From NCBI RefSeq assembly GCF_014859355.1, contig NZ_JACUUJ010000017.1, positions 1-60,651 on the forward strand: 60,651 bases of DNA. Reading direction: 5' to 3'. The translations under genes and the position numbers were made by a program. Of the stretch, positions 37,393 to 47,979 are shown piece after piece; positions within the stretch are counted from its first letter, which is position 1; every line of letters begins with the position of its first letter. Below the pieces are notes generated by a model. That model was given only the letters and a program-made list of their open reading frames with translations. It made no database searches and was not told the origin of the DNA. The stretch comes from Yoonia sp. (lineage in GTDB: Bacteria > Pseudomonadota > Alphaproteobacteria > Rhodobacterales > Rhodobacteraceae).

Positions 37393-39798
37393 ATGCACAG
37401 CCTGCCCATTGATCCCATCCTGCCCGAACTGATCGCCGCCCTGCGCCGCGAAGGCCGCGCGGTATTGCAAGCACCCCCGGGTGCGGGCAAGACCACGCGC
37501 GTGCCGCTGGCGATGCTGGTGGCGGGGCTGACAACGGGCAAGATCATCATGCTGGAACCCCGCCGCCTTGCCGCCCGCGCCGCCGCAACCCGGCTGGCCG
37601 AAGGGCTGGGCGAGGTGCCGGGCAAAACCGTCGGCTACCGGATGCGCGGCGACAGCACCCCCGGCACCCGAATCGAGGTTGTGACCGAAGGCATCCTGAC
37701 CCGCATGATCCAATCCGACCCGGACCTGACCGGCATTGGTGCCGTGATATTCGATGAATTCCACGAACGGTCCCTGAATGCCGATCTGGGGCTGGCGCTG
37801 GTGTGGGAATTGCGCGGCGTTTTGCGCCCTGATCTGGTGGTGTTGGTCATGTCCGCTACGCTGGATGCAGCCCCTGTCGCAGCCCTGCTGGATGACGCGC
37901 CGGTCATCACATCCCAAGGGCGCAGCTATCCCGTTGCCACGCATTTTCTGGACCGTGCCGTGCCAAAGGGCATCCGGTTGGAACAGGCCTGCGCCGATCT
38001 GGTGGCCGATGCCGTCAGCCAGACAACAGGCGGCGTGCTGGTCTTTCTGCCCGGCGAAGGCGAAATCCGCCGCGTGCAATCCGCGCTGGCAGGCCGCCTG
38101 CCCGCAGGTTGCGACATTCGCCCGCTTTATGGCGCGCTGCCGTTCAAGGACCAGCGCGCCGCGATTGCGCCGGTGACGACAGGCCGCAAGATCGTGCTGT
38201 CCACATCCATCGCAGAAACATCGCTGACGATTGAAGATATCCGCGTTGTCATCGATGCGGGCCGTGCGCGCCGTGCGCGGTTTGATCCTGCATCAGGCAT
38301 GCCGCGGCTGGTCACCGAACGGGTCAGCCGCGCCGAGGCAACGCAGCGCGCGGGCCGCGCGGGCCGCGTTGCCCCCGGCGATGCCTACAAGCTGTGGACC
38401 AAGGGCGAGGATGGCGCCCTGCCCGCCTTTGCCCCCGCCGAGATCGAAGCCGCCGATCTGGCGAACCTTGCGCTGGAACTGGCCGTCTGGGGCAGTGACG
38501 ATCTGGCCTTTCTGACGCCGCCACCGCCGGGTGCCTTGGCCGAGGCGCGCGCGCTGTTGCAAGGCCTGGGCGCGCTGGATGCCGATCTGCGCATCACCGC
38601 ACACGGGCGCGCATTGGCCGCCTTGCCGCTGCATCCGCGGCTTGGGCACATGATGCAAACCGCAGGCGCGCAAGCGGCGCCGCTGGCGGCACTGCTGGCG
38701 GCGCGCGACCCGCTGCGCGGCGCACCTGCGGACCTGCACCTGCGGATGGCAGCGCTGCGCGGGCGTTATGACGGACCGGGCACGGTCAACCCCGCCGCGC
38801 TGGCGCAGATCAAGGCGGAAATCCCGCGCCTGTCCAAGGGGCTGCCCAAGGTGCCACCGATGCCGTTGGCGCAACAGGTGGCGTTGGCTTACCCCGACAG
38901 GGTCGGGCTGCGCCGCAAGGGCGATGATCCACGCTATGTCCTTTCGGGGGGCAAGGGCGCTGTGATGAATGCGGGCGACCCGCTGGCGGGCCAGCGGTTG
39001 ATCGTGGCCACCGATCTGGATGGCGACACCCGCGAGGCACGCATCCGGCAGGCCGTGGCCATCAGCGAGGCAGAACTGCGCGACACCTTTGCCGACCAGA
39101 TCGTATGGCACGATGTCTGCACATGGTCGCGCCGCGAAGGCCGTGTGCTGACCCGGCGGCAGGAAAAATTCGGCGCGCTGGTGCTGGATGACCGGGTGTG
39201 GTCAGACGCACCTGATGACGCGGTTGCCCGTGCCATGCTGGATGGGGTGCGGCAGTTGGGGCTGCGCCCGTCCGCGGCGACCGACAGGTTCCGCGCGCGG
39301 GTCGCCTTGGTTGATGATCTACCCGCGATGGATGACGCCACGCTGCTGGATACTGCCGAAGACTGGTTGCTGCCGCATTTGTCGAGTGTGCGCAGTGCCG
39401 ATGACTGGAAACGGTTCGATCTGCTGCCCGCCCTGCGCGCGATGCTGGACTGGGACCAGACACAGCGGCTGGACCGCGCGGCACCGGCGCATTTCGAAAC
39501 CCCGCTGGGGCGGAAAATTCCTATTGATTACAAAGGCGAAGCGCCTGAAATCACCCTGCGTTTGCAGGAAATGTTCGGGGTCACGATGCACCCCATCGTG
39601 GGCCGCACGCCACTGCGGATCACGCTGTTATCGCCGGGGCAGAAACCGGTGCAAACCACGCAGGATATCGTGGGGTTCTGGGCCACATCTTATGATGATG
39701 TGCGCCGCGATATGCGCGGGCGTTATCCCCGTCACCCCTGGCCCGAAGACCCGACACAGGCAGACCCGACCCAGCGGGCCAAGCCGCGGGGCACCTGA
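37393..39798 (+). CDS. hrpB: ATP-dependent helicase HrpB
   Basis: The 801-residue DEAH-type helicase has motif I APPGAGKTT (about residues 27-35), motif II DEFH, motif III SAT and the RecA2 motifs TSIAETSLTIE and QRAGRAGR, then the HrpB C-terminal domain with PHLSS and a terminal WPEDPT-like stretch. HrpB is a conserved but poorly understood RNA helicase family member. Start at 37393 is just after the rpmB terminator. The gene stands alone. Confidence 0.95.
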   Translation: MHSLPIDPILPELIAALRREGRAVLQAPPGAGKTTRVPLAMLVAGLTTGKIIMLEPRRLAARAAATRLAEGLGEVPGKTVGYRMRGDSTPGTRIEVVTEGILTRMIQSDPDLTGIGAVIFDEFHERSLNADLGLALVWELRGVLRPDLVVLVMSATLDAAPVAALLDDAPVITSQGRSYPVATHFLDRAVPKGIRLEQACADLVADAVSQTTGGVLVFLPGEGEIRRVQSALAGRLPAGCDIRPLYGALPFKDQRAAIAPVTTGRKIVLSTSIAETSLTIEDIRVVIDAGRARRARFDPASGMPRLVTERVSRAEATQRAGRAGRVAPGDAYKLWTKGEDGALPAFAPAEIEAADLANLALELAVWGSDDLAFLTPPPPGALAEARALLQGLGALDADLRITAHGRALAALPLHPRLGHMMQTAGAQAAPLAALLAARDPLRGAPADLHLRMAALRGRYDGPGTVNPAALAQIKAEIPRLSKGLPKVPPMPLAQQVALAYPDRVGLRRKGDDPRYVLSGGKGAVMNAGDPLAGQRLIVATDLDGDTREARIRQAVAISEAELRDTFADQIVWHDVCTWSRREGRVLTRRQEKFGALVLDDRVWSDAPDDAVARAMLDGVRQLGLRPSAATDRFRARVALVDDLPAMDDATLLDTAEDWLLPHLSSVRSADDWKRFDLLPALRAMLDWDQTQRLDRAAPAHFETPLGRKIPIDYKGEAPEITLRLQEMFGVTMHPIVGRTPLRITLLSPGQKPVQTTQDIVGFWATSYDDVRRDMRGRYPRHPWPEDPTQADPTQRAKPRGT

Positions 39799-39895
39799 GG
39801 GGCGTCACGACACGGGAACAATTCCGCTGATTTGCCAAGCAATTCAACCTGTGTTATCAACACGGTAATAAATCAAGAATAATATCAGGCCTGTT

Positions 39896-40369
39896 ATGAC
39901 TTCTATGCTTCAATCCTTTTGGACGGGCGCACTGCGCCCGTTGATTTCGCGCCCCCCTGCGTTGCAAGTTGCGGCGCTGTGTCATCGCGACGGCCCCGAC
40001 GGACCAGAGGTATTGCTTGTTACCAGTTCCAGCGGGCGCTGGATCCTGCCCAAGGGTTGGCCCATCGACGGGCTGACAGCCGCAGAAGCCGCCAAACAGG
40101 AAGCCTGGGAAGAGGCCGGCGCAAAGTCCAATACAGTTGGTGACGCCGCCTTTGCCAATTACCTGACAGAAAAACGCTTTGACAACGGGGCTGTTGTCCC
40201 TTGTGAAATCCGTGTTTATCCAATGTGCGTGACATCCATGGCCGACACTTACCCCGAAGATGACCGCCGCGATCGCGCCTGGGTGTCCATTGCAGATGCC
40301 CTGAACATGGTCGATGAAGACGGTCTGAAACAGTTGCTTTCACAATTCGCGGCAGATCATTCTGAATAG
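39896..40369 (+). CDS. Nudix hydrolase (diadenosine/inositol polyphosphate type)
   Basis: The 157-residue enzyme carries a Nudix box GLTAAEAAKQEAWEEAGA (about residues 59-76), which keeps the key REUxEExGU Glu pair as QEAWEEAGA; the first Arg is replaced by Gln. The LPKGWP lead-in is typical of diphosphoinositol or ApnA hydrolases. It lies 58 nt before the Pit phosphate transporter on the same strand. A 13-bp palindrome GTGTT-ATC-AACAC (39851-39863) sits before the start. Substrate not determined. Confidence 0.88.
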   Translation: MTSMLQSFWTGALRPLISRPPALQVAALCHRDGPDGPEVLLVTSSSGRWILPKGWPIDGLTAAEAAKQEAWEEAGAKSNTVGDAAFANYLTEKRFDNGAVVPCEIRVYPMCVTSMADTYPEDDRRDRAWVSIADALNMVDEDGLKQLLSQFAADHSE

Positions 40370-40427
40370 CCATGTTGTGTTGCGGCGGTTGACCCGCTAG
40401 GCGTGCCATCCAGCAATATCGGGAACC

Positions 40428-41918
40428 ATGGTAATGCCAGACAGCAAGCCAACACATCGATGGAAACAGCTTGACCGCGACCTTGGCCGGATCGGTGCAG
40501 TTGAATATGCAACGCATTACGTGGCACAGCCCCTTGTCGGGTTTGGCATCGCGCTTGTGTTCATTGCTGTGGCGGCCTTTGCCAGCACGTTGTTTTTCGG
40601 CGGCGACCAGTATTCCTATATCGTGATCGTGGCAGCGGCCTTTGGCGCCTATATGGCAGTGAATATCGGCGCCAATGACGTTGCCAACAATATGGGGCCT
40701 GCCGTGGGGGCCAATGCGCTGACCATGGGCGGCGCAATCGTCATTGCGGCCGTATTCGAAAGCGCGGGCGCGCTGCTTGCTGGTGGTGATGTGGTTTCGA
40801 CCATTTCCAAGGGCATTATCGACCCTGACAGCGTTGCCAGCAGCGAAGTGTTCATCTGGGCCATGATGGCGGCGCTGATTTCATCAGCCTTGTGGGTCAA
40901 TATGGCAACATGGGTTGGGGCCCCGGTTTCCACCACCCATTCGGTTGTCGGCGGCGTGATGGGCGCGGGCATCGCCGCAGCCGGGTTTGCTGCCGTCAGT
41001 TGGCCAACGATGGGGGCCATCGCCGCCAGTTGGGTGATTTCGCCCGTTCTGGGCGGGCTGATCGCGTCGGGTTTTCTTGCCTTTATCAAGATCATGATCA
41101 TCTACCGTGATGACAAGATCGCCGCAGCCCGCCGCTGGGTGCCCACACTGATCGGCATCATGAGCGGGGTTTTCGCGACCTATCTGGCGATGAAGGGTCT
41201 GTCGCGGATCGTCAACATCAGCTTTGGCGCCGCTTGCCTCGTCGGGCTTGGCGTGGGACTGGTCACGCTGACCATCGTCCGCCCGCTGGTCTGGCGGCAA
41301 TCGGAAGGGTTGGAAAACCGCAACAAGTCATTGAAGGTGCTGTTCAATATCCCGCTGATCCTGTCGGCTGCGCTGTTGTCATTCGCCCATGGCGCCAATG
41401 ATGTGGCCAATGCGGTGGGGCCGCTGGCGGCAATCGTGCATGCAGAAAGTTTTGGCACCTTTGCAGGTCAGGTGGATATTCCCACTTGGGTCATGGTGAC
41501 AGGCGCCTTTGGCATTTCTTTCGGGCTGGTGCTGTTCGGGCCGAAACTAATCCGCATGGTGGGCAGCCAGATCACCAAGCTGAACCCGATGCGCGCCTAT
41601 TGCGTGGCCTTGTCAGCAGCAATTACCGTAATCGTCGCCAGTGCGCTGGGCCTGCCGGTGTCATCGACCCACATCGCTGTCGGCGGGGTATTCGGTGTGG
41701 GCTTTTTCCGTGAATGGGATTCAGAGCGCCGCGCGCGTCTGTCGGCAAACAACCGCCCCGAGGCCAAACGCATCGCCCCCGAGGAACGCCGCCGCCGCAA
41801 ACTGGTGCGCCGGTCGCATTTCCTGACCGTTATCGCCGCATGGGTCATCACCGTGCCCGCCGCCGCGCTGATGTCGGGGTTCATTTTCGTGATGCTGCGC
41901 ATGGCCTTTGTGGGCTGA
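40428..41918 (+). CDS. pitA: Inorganic phosphate transporter, Pit family
   Basis: The 496-residue protein has the two inverted PiT halves marked by GANDVANNMGPAVG (about residues 84-97) and GANDVANAVGPLAA (about 324-337), with about ten helices. Pit carriers take up metal-phosphate with protons in a low-affinity manner. The C-terminus ends in a basic loop plus a final helix. The true start may be the second Met (40434). It is convergent with argF, 15 nt away, and follows the Nudix gene. Confidence 0.95.
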   Translation: MVMPDSKPTHRWKQLDRDLGRIGAVEYATHYVAQPLVGFGIALVFIAVAAFASTLFFGGDQYSYIVIVAAAFGAYMAVNIGANDVANNMGPAVGANALTMGGAIVIAAVFESAGALLAGGDVVSTISKGIIDPDSVASSEVFIWAMMAALISSALWVNMATWVGAPVSTTHSVVGGVMGAGIAAAGFAAVSWPTMGAIAASWVISPVLGGLIASGFLAFIKIMIIYRDDKIAAARRWVPTLIGIMSGVFATYLAMKGLSRIVNISFGAACLVGLGVGLVTLTIVRPLVWRQSEGLENRNKSLKVLFNIPLILSAALLSFAHGANDVANAVGPLAAIVHAESFGTFAGQVDIPTWVMVTGAFGISFGLVLFGPKLIRMVGSQITKLNPMRAYCVALSAAITVIVASALGLPVSSTHIAVGGVFGVGFFREWDSERRARLSANNRPEAKRIAPEERRRRKLVRRSHFLTVIAAWVITVPAAALMSGFIFVMLRMAFVG

Positions 41919-41933
41919 CGCCTGTCTTGCACA

Positions 41934-42839
41934 TCACCGCCCCAGACAATACCGCATGATCGCCTTTTGCGCGTGCAGGCGGTTTTCCGCTTCGTCGAAA
42001 ATCACGGAATGTGGGCCGTCCATCACGCTGCTTGTCGCCTCGTCTTCGCGGTGGGCAGGCAGGCAATGCATGAACAGGGCATTTGGTTTCGCTTTGGCCA
42101 TCAGCGCATCATTCACCTGATAGCCGCGCAACTGGTTGTGCCGCCGTTCGCGCGCCGATTGCGGGTCATGCATTGACACCCACGTATCCGTCACCACAAG
42201 GTCAGCGCCCTTCACGGCCTCGTTCGGGTCGCGCACAGTTGTATAAAGCCCTGCCAGCGCCGGTTCGGGGTCAAGCGGCGGCGGGCCGGTGAACACCAGA
42301 TCAAAATCAAACTGCTTGGCGGCATGGGCAAAGCTGGCAAAGACGTTGTTCCCATCGCCTGACCAGACGACCTTTTTGCCCTTGATCGGGCCGTTGTGTT
42401 CTTCAAACGTCATGATGTCGGCCATGATCTGGCAAGGATGCGTGCGGTTGGTCAGCCCGTTAATGACCGGCACACTGGCGTATTCCGCCATATCAAGCAG
42501 GGTTTGTTCCTCGAACGTGCGGATCATGATCAGATCGACATAGCGCGACAGCACACGCGCGGTATCGGCAATGGTTTCGCCGTGACCAAGCTGCATATCA
42601 GCCCCTGACAGCACCATGGTTTGCCCACCCATCTGGCGCACACCCACATCAAAGGACACCCGCGTGCGCGTCGATGGTTTTTCAAAAATCAGCGCCACCA
42701 TATGACCGGCCAGTGGCTGTTCGGCGTCAGGCGTGCCTTTGGGCAGACCGGCACGGGCATTTTTCATTGCGCGCGCATCGGCAATGATAGCGTGCAAGTC
42801 ATCTGTCGGCGTCGAATGAATATCGAGAAAATGTGTCAT
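41934..42839 (-). CDS. argF: Ornithine carbamoyltransferase
   Basis: The 301-residue enzyme makes citrulline from ornithine and carbamoyl phosphate. The carbamoyl phosphate loop STRTR (residues 56-60), HPCQ and the ornithine-site HCLPA are present. It follows argD by 98 nt on the same strand, so the two arginine genes likely form an operon. carB, which makes the carbamoyl phosphate, is 16 kb away in the same window. Confidence 0.97.
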   Translation of the reverse strand: MTHFLDIHSTPTDDLHAIIADARAMKNARAGLPKGTPDAEQPLAGHMVALIFEKPSTRTRVSFDVGVRQMGGQTMVLSGADMQLGHGETIADTARVLSRYVDLIMIRTFEEQTLLDMAEYASVPVINGLTNRTHPCQIMADIMTFEEHNGPIKGKKVVWSGDGNNVFASFAHAAKQFDFDLVFTGPPPLDPEPALAGLYTTVRDPNEAVKGADLVVTDTWVSMHDPQSARERRHNQLRGYQVNDALMAKAKPNALFMHCLPAHREDEATSSVMDGPHSVIFDEAENRLHAQKAIMRYCLGR

Positions 42840-42937
42840 TTACTTCGCTTTTCTTGGGCCGAAAAATTTGGCCGGGAACTTTTCATTTTAGGGCATGACC
42901 TGAACCGGCCTGCCGTCGCGGGCGGGGAAAGGGGACG

Positions 42938-44116
42938 TTACGCATTGTCCCCACGAAGCTGACGTGCCGCAGTGCCCAACCGGGCAATTGCCGTGTCGAT
43001 CTCATCTTCGGAAATCGTGAGCGGGGGCAAAAGCCGGATCACATTGTCGGCTGCAGGCACAGTCAGCACCAGCGCCTGATACCCGGCTTGCACGACATCG
43101 GTGTTTGCCACCTTGCATTTCAGCCCAAGCATCAGACCACTGCCGCGCACCTTTTCAAAGATATCGGGAAAAGCCGCGACCAGACCTTCCAGTTTTTGCC
43201 GCAGATGCCCCGCCTTGCGGTTCACATCGGCCAGAAATGCGTCATCTGCGATGATCTCCATTACTTTGGCGCCGACGGCGCAGGCCAGCGGATTGCCCCC
43301 ATAGGTGGACCCATGCGTGCCCGCTGTCATGCCTGATGCGGCGTTTTGGGTCGCCAGCACAGCGCCCAGCGGGAACCCGCCGCCGATGCCCTTGGCCACC
43401 ATCATGATATCGGGCGTAATCCCGGCCCATTCATGCGCAAAAAGCTTGCCCGTGCGCCCCATGCCGCACTGCACCTCGTCAAGGATCAGCAACACACCAT
43501 GCTGGTCGCACAGCGCACGCAGGCCCTTCAGGCACTGATCCGGCACCGGGCGAATGCCGCCTTCGCCCTGCACCGGTTCGATCAGCACCGCCGCCGTCTG
43601 GTCCGTCACCGCAGCGTTCAGCGCATCATGATCGCCAAATTCAAGATGGGTAAAGCCGGGCAGCAAGGGGCCAAAGCCTTTGGTCATCTTTTCCGAACCC
43701 GCCGCCGCAATGCCAGCCGCGGACCGGCCATGGAACGACCCTGAAAAGGTAATGATCTCGGTCCGGTCTTGGCCTTTGTCATACCAGTATTTGCGCACCA
43801 TCTTGACGGCCAGTTCACAGGCCTCGGTGCCGGAATTGGTGAAAAACACCGTATCTGCAAAGGTATGGGCAACCAGCGCATCGGCCAGTTTTTGCTGGGC
43901 AGGAATATGATACAGGTTCGACGTATGCCACAGCGCCTGCGCCTGCGTGGTCAGCGCCGCCACCAGTGCAGGGTGCGCATGGCCCAGCGCATTAACAGCA
44001 ATACCCGCGCCAAGATCCAGAAACCGCCGCCCATCTGCTTCAGTCAGCCATGACCCGTCGCCGGAAACAAAGGTCATAGGTGCGCGGTTATAGGTCGGCA
44101 AAATAGATGGGATCAT
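42938..44116 (-). CDS. argD: Acetylornithine aminotransferase
   Basis: The 392-residue PLP enzyme (class III aminotransferase) has NSGTEACELAVKMVRKY, the aspartate of LILDEVQCGMGRTG and the PLP Lys in VAKGIGGG-FPLGAVL. It converts N-acetylglutamate semialdehyde to N-acetylornithine and can also act on succinyl-diaminopimelate. I start at 44116 because AAGGA is correctly placed; a Met at 44125 is too close to it. Confidence 0.95.
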   Translation of the reverse strand: MIPSILPTYNRAPMTFVSGDGSWLTEADGRRFLDLGAGIAVNALGHAHPALVAALTTQAQALWHTSNLYHIPAQQKLADALVAHTFADTVFFTNSGTEACELAVKMVRKYWYDKGQDRTEIITFSGSFHGRSAAGIAAAGSEKMTKGFGPLLPGFTHLEFGDHDALNAAVTDQTAAVLIEPVQGEGGIRPVPDQCLKGLRALCDQHGVLLILDEVQCGMGRTGKLFAHEWAGITPDIMMVAKGIGGGFPLGAVLATQNAASGMTAGTHGSTYGGNPLACAVGAKVMEIIADDAFLADVNRKAGHLRQKLEGLVAAFPDIFEKVRGSGLMLGLKCKVANTDVVQAGYQALVLTVPAADNVIRLLPPLTISEDEIDTAIARLGTAARQLRGDNA

Positions 44117-44360
44117 CACGATCATCCTTGAATACAGACCTGATTGGTGCAGGACCACAGGCCAGGTGTCAACGTTTTTGGGGGCTTATGACTGGCAGGC
44201 AAAAGGGCGGCGCGGTCAGCGTCGGCGTCGGTTGGCTTGTGTCACCTGGATCATCATGGCGCGGTCATAGCGGCGTTTCATGGAAGATGAAACAAGCAAT
44301 TTCAAACCCGAACGCCCAGCCCGCACAGATGCTTTGGCGCAGCAATCGCGCCGGGGGCGC

Positions 44361-45164
44361 CTAGCCTTTCAGCCGATACCCGCGGTGCATCCACTGCCAG
44401 CAAATGCCCAGAACAACCGTGCAAGCCAGCCCGACAACACCCAACCCGACCCAAGGGCTGCTGTCACTGACGCCGATCATGCCATAGCGCACCCCGTCAA
44501 TGATGTAAAAAAACGGGTTCACATGGCTGAGCGTCTGCAAGAAACCCGGCAAGGCGTCGATGGAATAGAATGTCCCCGACAAGAACGCGAGAGGCGTCAC
44601 CAGAAAATTTGAAATGGCCGCCAACTGGTCAAATTTATTTGCATAAATACCTGCGATCAGACCAAGCCCACCCATCAGGACCGACCCCAGAAAGACAAAT
44701 GTCATCACCCAGACCGGGTTGCGCATTCCGACATCCAGAAACAGCGCGGCCCCCGCAGCAATGACCACTGCAACCAAAAACCCCCGCGCAATCGCCCCGC
44801 TGATATAGCCGACAACCAATTCGGCCCCCGACAGGGGTGGCATCAGCGTATCGACGATATTGCCCTGCACCTTGGCCGATGCAAGACTGGATGACGTATT
44901 GGCAAAGGCGTTCTGGATCACGGTCATCGTCAAAATACCGGGGGCGAGGAAAGTCATGAAAGGCACGCCCATCACGTCACCACGCTGCGGGCCGATGGCG
45001 ATGGTAAAGATCATCAGGAACAAGCCTGCGTTGATCAGGGGCGCCATGACCGTCTGTGCCCAGACGTTCATGAACCGCTGAATTTCGCGTTTCGCAAGCG
45101 TCCAGGTCCCCAGCCAATTGACAAGCCCAAACCGGCGCACACCCATCATTGTTTGATCCGTCAT
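44361..45164 (-). CDS. ABC-2-type transport permease
   Basis: The 267-residue protein has six predicted membrane helices with an ABC-2 (NodJ/YadH-like) pattern, including VIQNAFANTSSSLASAKVQG and LISGVRYG-like IDGVRYGMIGVSD near the end. It should pair with an ATP-binding subunit to export a lipid, polysaccharide or drug, but no ATPase gene adjoins it: gcrA is divergent upstream and argD is downstream. Start at 45164 has GAGGGATGAG just ahead. The substrate is unknown. Confidence 0.85.
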   Translation of the reverse strand: MTDQTMMGVRRFGLVNWLGTWTLAKREIQRFMNVWAQTVMAPLINAGLFLMIFTIAIGPQRGDVMGVPFMTFLAPGILTMTVIQNAFANTSSSLASAKVQGNIVDTLMPPLSGAELVVGYISGAIARGFLVAVVIAAGAALFLDVGMRNPVWVMTFVFLGSVLMGGLGLIAGIYANKFDQLAAISNFLVTPLAFLSGTFYSIDALPGFLQTLSHVNPFFYIIDGVRYGMIGVSDSSPWVGLGVVGLACTVVLGICWQWMHRGYRLKG

Positions 45165-45296
45165 CTCATCCCTCGTTTTTAATGCACGCCTTGGTGCTTC
45201 ACTTCCGTGATCGTGGTGCTTAGAATAGAAGGCTGATAGATGACACGCGGGCAGATGTGTAGTGCTTTGCCGCTTTCCCGAACCAAAGGAATAAAT

Positions 45297-45893
45297 ATGT
45301 CCTGGACAGACGAGCGCGTCGAGACGCTCAAAAAGATGTGGGGCGAAGGCCAGTCGGCCAGCCAGATCGCAAAGGAATTGGGCGGCGTGACCCGGAACGC
45401 CGTGATCGGCAAGGTGCACCGGCTGGGCCTGTCGAACCGTGCCGGCACGACCGCCAGCGCAGCCCCGGCCCCGAAAACAGCCGCCAAGGAAAAACCGGTC
45501 GCCGCCGCCAAGCCCGCACCAAAGCCCGCGACCAAGGTAAAACCGGCACAGGTGCCCGCTGTCGTCGAAAAAGAAGAACTGGACGAAAACGGTATACCAA
45601 TTTCTGCCGCGCGGCGGGCGATCATTCCGGCGGGCCAGCCTTTGCCACCACAGCCATCAGCCAATGAAATCAGCCCAGAGGCTTTGGCCAAGGTCAATGA
45701 AATCGAAAAAAAGGCCAAGCGGCTGACGCTGATGGAACTGACCGAAAAAACTTGCAAATGGCCCGTAGGCGATCCGGCGACGGAAGATTTCTGGTTCTGC
45801 GGGTTGGGTGTGCAACAGGGCAAACCTTATTGCGAGGCGCATGTCGGGGTGGCGTTCCAGCCGATGTCGTCGCGGCGGGACCGCCGCCGCTGA
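45297..45893 (+). CDS. gcrA: Cell cycle regulator GcrA
   Basis: The 198-residue protein opens with MSWTDERVETLKKMW, the GcrA N-terminal HTH (about 1-45, RNAVIGKVHRLGL), has an Ala/Pro/Lys-rich linker (about 50-110) and the C-terminal sigma-70-binding part with TCKWPVGDP...FCGLGVQQGKPYCEAHVGVAF. In Caulobacter it activates genes with GANTC-methylated promoters. AAAGGA precedes the ATG. rimO follows after 117 nt on the same strand. Confidence 0.95.
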   Translation: MSWTDERVETLKKMWGEGQSASQIAKELGGVTRNAVIGKVHRLGLSNRAGTTASAAPAPKTAAKEKPVAAAKPAPKPATKVKPAQVPAVVEKEELDENGIPISAARRAIIPAGQPLPPQPSANEISPEALAKVNEIEKKAKRLTLMELTEKTCKWPVGDPATEDFWFCGLGVQQGKPYCEAHVGVAFQPMSSRRDRRR

Positions 45894-46010
45894 TGCAACG
45901 CGTGCGGCGGGGCAAGCCCCGCCCGACATGCACACCGATGCGTGTCACGCGGCGCGCGCCCCGCTGATCGCCCCATTCCCAACATCCGCAACCCACGCTA
46001 GAGGCGGCCA

Positions 46011-47432
46011 ATGACACAGAACCCGCCATCACTCCGCCCCGATCTGGCGAATGCGCGCATCCCGCAAGACGCCCGCACGCAAGTCACCGACGCCCGCCGC
46101 GCAGGCCAGCCGACCATCGGCATGGTCAGCTTGGGCTGCCCCAAGGCGCTGGTGGACAGCGAACGCATCCTGACGCGGCTGCGCGCCGAGGGCTATGCCA
46201 TTTCCCCCGATTACGCCGGCGCTGATGCCGTGATCGTCAACACCTGCGGGTTTCTGGACAGCGCCAAGGCCGAAAGCCTTGATGCCATCGGCGAGGCATT
46301 GGCCGAAAACGGTCGCGTCATCGTCACCGGCTGTCTGGGGGCCGAACCCGACTATATCCGCGAACACCACCCGCAAATTCTGGCTGTGACCGGCCCGCAT
46401 CAATACGAACAAGTGCTGGATGCCGTGCATGGCGCGGTGCCGCCCAACCCCGACCCGTTTGTCGATCTTCTGCCCGCCACTGGCGTCAGCCTGACACCAC
46501 GGCATTACAGCTATCTGAAGATTTCCGAAGGCTGCAATCACAAGTGCAAATTCTGCATCATCCCCGATATGCGCGGGCGTCTGGTCAGCCGCCCGGCCCA
46601 TGCGGTGCTGCGAGAGGCGGAAAAACTGGTAGAGGCGGGTGTGAAAGAGCTTCTTGTGATTTCGCAAGATACCTCAGCCTATGGGCTGGACCGTAAATAT
46701 GACGTAAACCCGTGGAAAGATGGCGCTGTGCGCAGCCATATCACCGATCTGACCCGCGAATTGGGGCGTTTGGGCGCTTGGGTGCGGCTGCATTACGTCT
46801 ATCCCTATCCGCATGTGCGCGACCTGATCCCGCTGATGGCGGATCCCGTCACTGGCGTGCTGCCTTATCTGGACATTCCGTTCCAGCATTCCCACCCTGA
46901 TGTGCTGCGTCGCATGGCGCGGCCTGCTGCGGGGGCGAAAACGCTGGATGAAATCGCCGCGTGGCGCGCCATTTGCCCCGATATCACCCTGCGCAGCACC
47001 TTTATCGTCGGCTACCCCGGCGAGACAGAGGCAGAGTTCCAGCATCTGCTGGATTGGCTTGATGCCGCGCAACTGGATCGTGTGGGGTGTTTTCAATACG
47101 AAAACGTGGCTGGCGCGCGGTCAAACGCCCTGCCCGACCATGTGCCGGACGATGTGAAACAAGACCGCTGGGACCGGTTCATGGCCAAGGCTCAAGCCAT
47201 TTCTGCCGCCAAGCTGGAGGCAAAAGTCGGCAAGCGGCTGGAGGTCATCGTGGACGACATCGACGAAGACGGCATCGCGACCTGCCGCACATGGGCCGAC
47301 GCCCCCGAGATCGACGGAAACCTGTTTATTGATGAAGGGACAGAGGCGCTGGCCGTGGGGGATATCGTGCAGGTTGTGGTAGAGGAAGCGGGGGAATATG
47401 ACCTGTGGGGCACCGTTTCTGACAGATCTTGA
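46011..47432 (+). CDS. rimO: Ribosomal protein S12 methylthiotransferase RimO
   Basis: The 473-residue radical-SAM enzyme adds a methylthio group to Asp89-equivalent of ribosomal protein S12. The N-terminal UPF0004 domain has its three cysteines ([25 protein letters not shown]), and the radical-SAM loop CNHKCKFC and a C-terminal TRAM domain (about 400-473) follow. The N-terminus is extended by about 35 residues against the usual start, but no better ATG is seen. Confidence 0.95.
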   Translation: MTQNPPSLRPDLANARIPQDARTQVTDARRAGQPTIGMVSLGCPKALVDSERILTRLRAEGYAISPDYAGADAVIVNTCGFLDSAKAESLDAIGEALAENGRVIVTGCLGAEPDYIREHHPQILAVTGPHQYEQVLDAVHGAVPPNPDPFVDLLPATGVSLTPRHYSYLKISEGCNHKCKFCIIPDMRGRLVSRPAHAVLREAEKLVEAGVKELLVISQDTSAYGLDRKYDVNPWKDGAVRSHITDLTRELGRLGAWVRLHYVYPYPHVRDLIPLMADPVTGVLPYLDIPFQHSHPDVLRRMARPAAGAKTLDEIAAWRAICPDITLRSTFIVGYPGETEAEFQHLLDWLDAAQLDRVGCFQYENVAGARSNALPDHVPDDVKQDRWDRFMAKAQAISAAKLEAKVGKRLEVIVDDIDEDGIATCRTWADAPEIDGNLFIDEGTEALAVGDIVQVVVEEAGEYDLWGTVSDRS

Positions 47433-47549
47433 TACGATCAAATCCCGACACGCGCTCATCTATTGAAATGCAGTCAGTCCGGCACCGCCGGTGCCCAAAG
47501 GGCGAACTGGCATGCCGACAGGACAGATCGCGACTTGAAAACCCTGCCC

Positions 47550-47813
47550 TCAGGTCACCTGCACGCGGCGCAGTTGGGCAAATTCCTTGCGGTTTTCGCA
47601 ATAATCCGGCGCCTGCGGCAGGGCCAGCATGGTTGCCAGCAGACGGTCGCATTGACCAACCTGCGCGCAACCACGGCAGGCCGTCACCATATCGGCAAAG
47701 TCATCCGTATCAATCTGGCCTTCGTCCAGCGCGGTCGAAAGATCAACCCCGTTGGCTTTGGACATTTTCAAGACGCGCATGAAATGGGCGCGCATATCAC
47801 CAAGGGTCTGCAT
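47550..47813 (-). CDS. DUF6455-family protein
   Basis: The 87-residue protein has a conserved cysteine pattern ACRGCAQVGQCDRLL (about residues 45-59) and APDYCENRKEF near the end, the form of DUF6455 proteins common in Rhodobacteraceae. Four cysteines suggest metal or Fe-S binding (inference). It is convergent with rimO and divergent from the hemolysin-III gene. Function unknown. Confidence 0.78.
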   Translation of the reverse strand: MQTLGDMRAHFMRVLKMSKANGVDLSTALDEGQIDTDDFADMVTACRGCAQVGQCDRLLATMLALPQAPDYCENRKEFAQLRRVQVT

Positions 47814-47979
47814 AACGATCCTCCAATCTGTTGGGAATCGTCTAGCAAAGGGGCAAAATCCGGTCTTTGCGCTGGATCAAATTGACAACTGCGGCCAGGG
47901 CGGTCAGGCGATCCGGCTGACCTTGGGGAAGGATTGACCAAAGCCGCTGCCTGACTACATTTAAAGCCAGGAGACAAAA

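Noticed and set aside
39851..39863. GTGTT-ATC-AACAC palindrome before the Nudix gene
   Set aside because: It is only 13 bp with 5-bp arms and no linked regulator, so I did not raise it as a finding.
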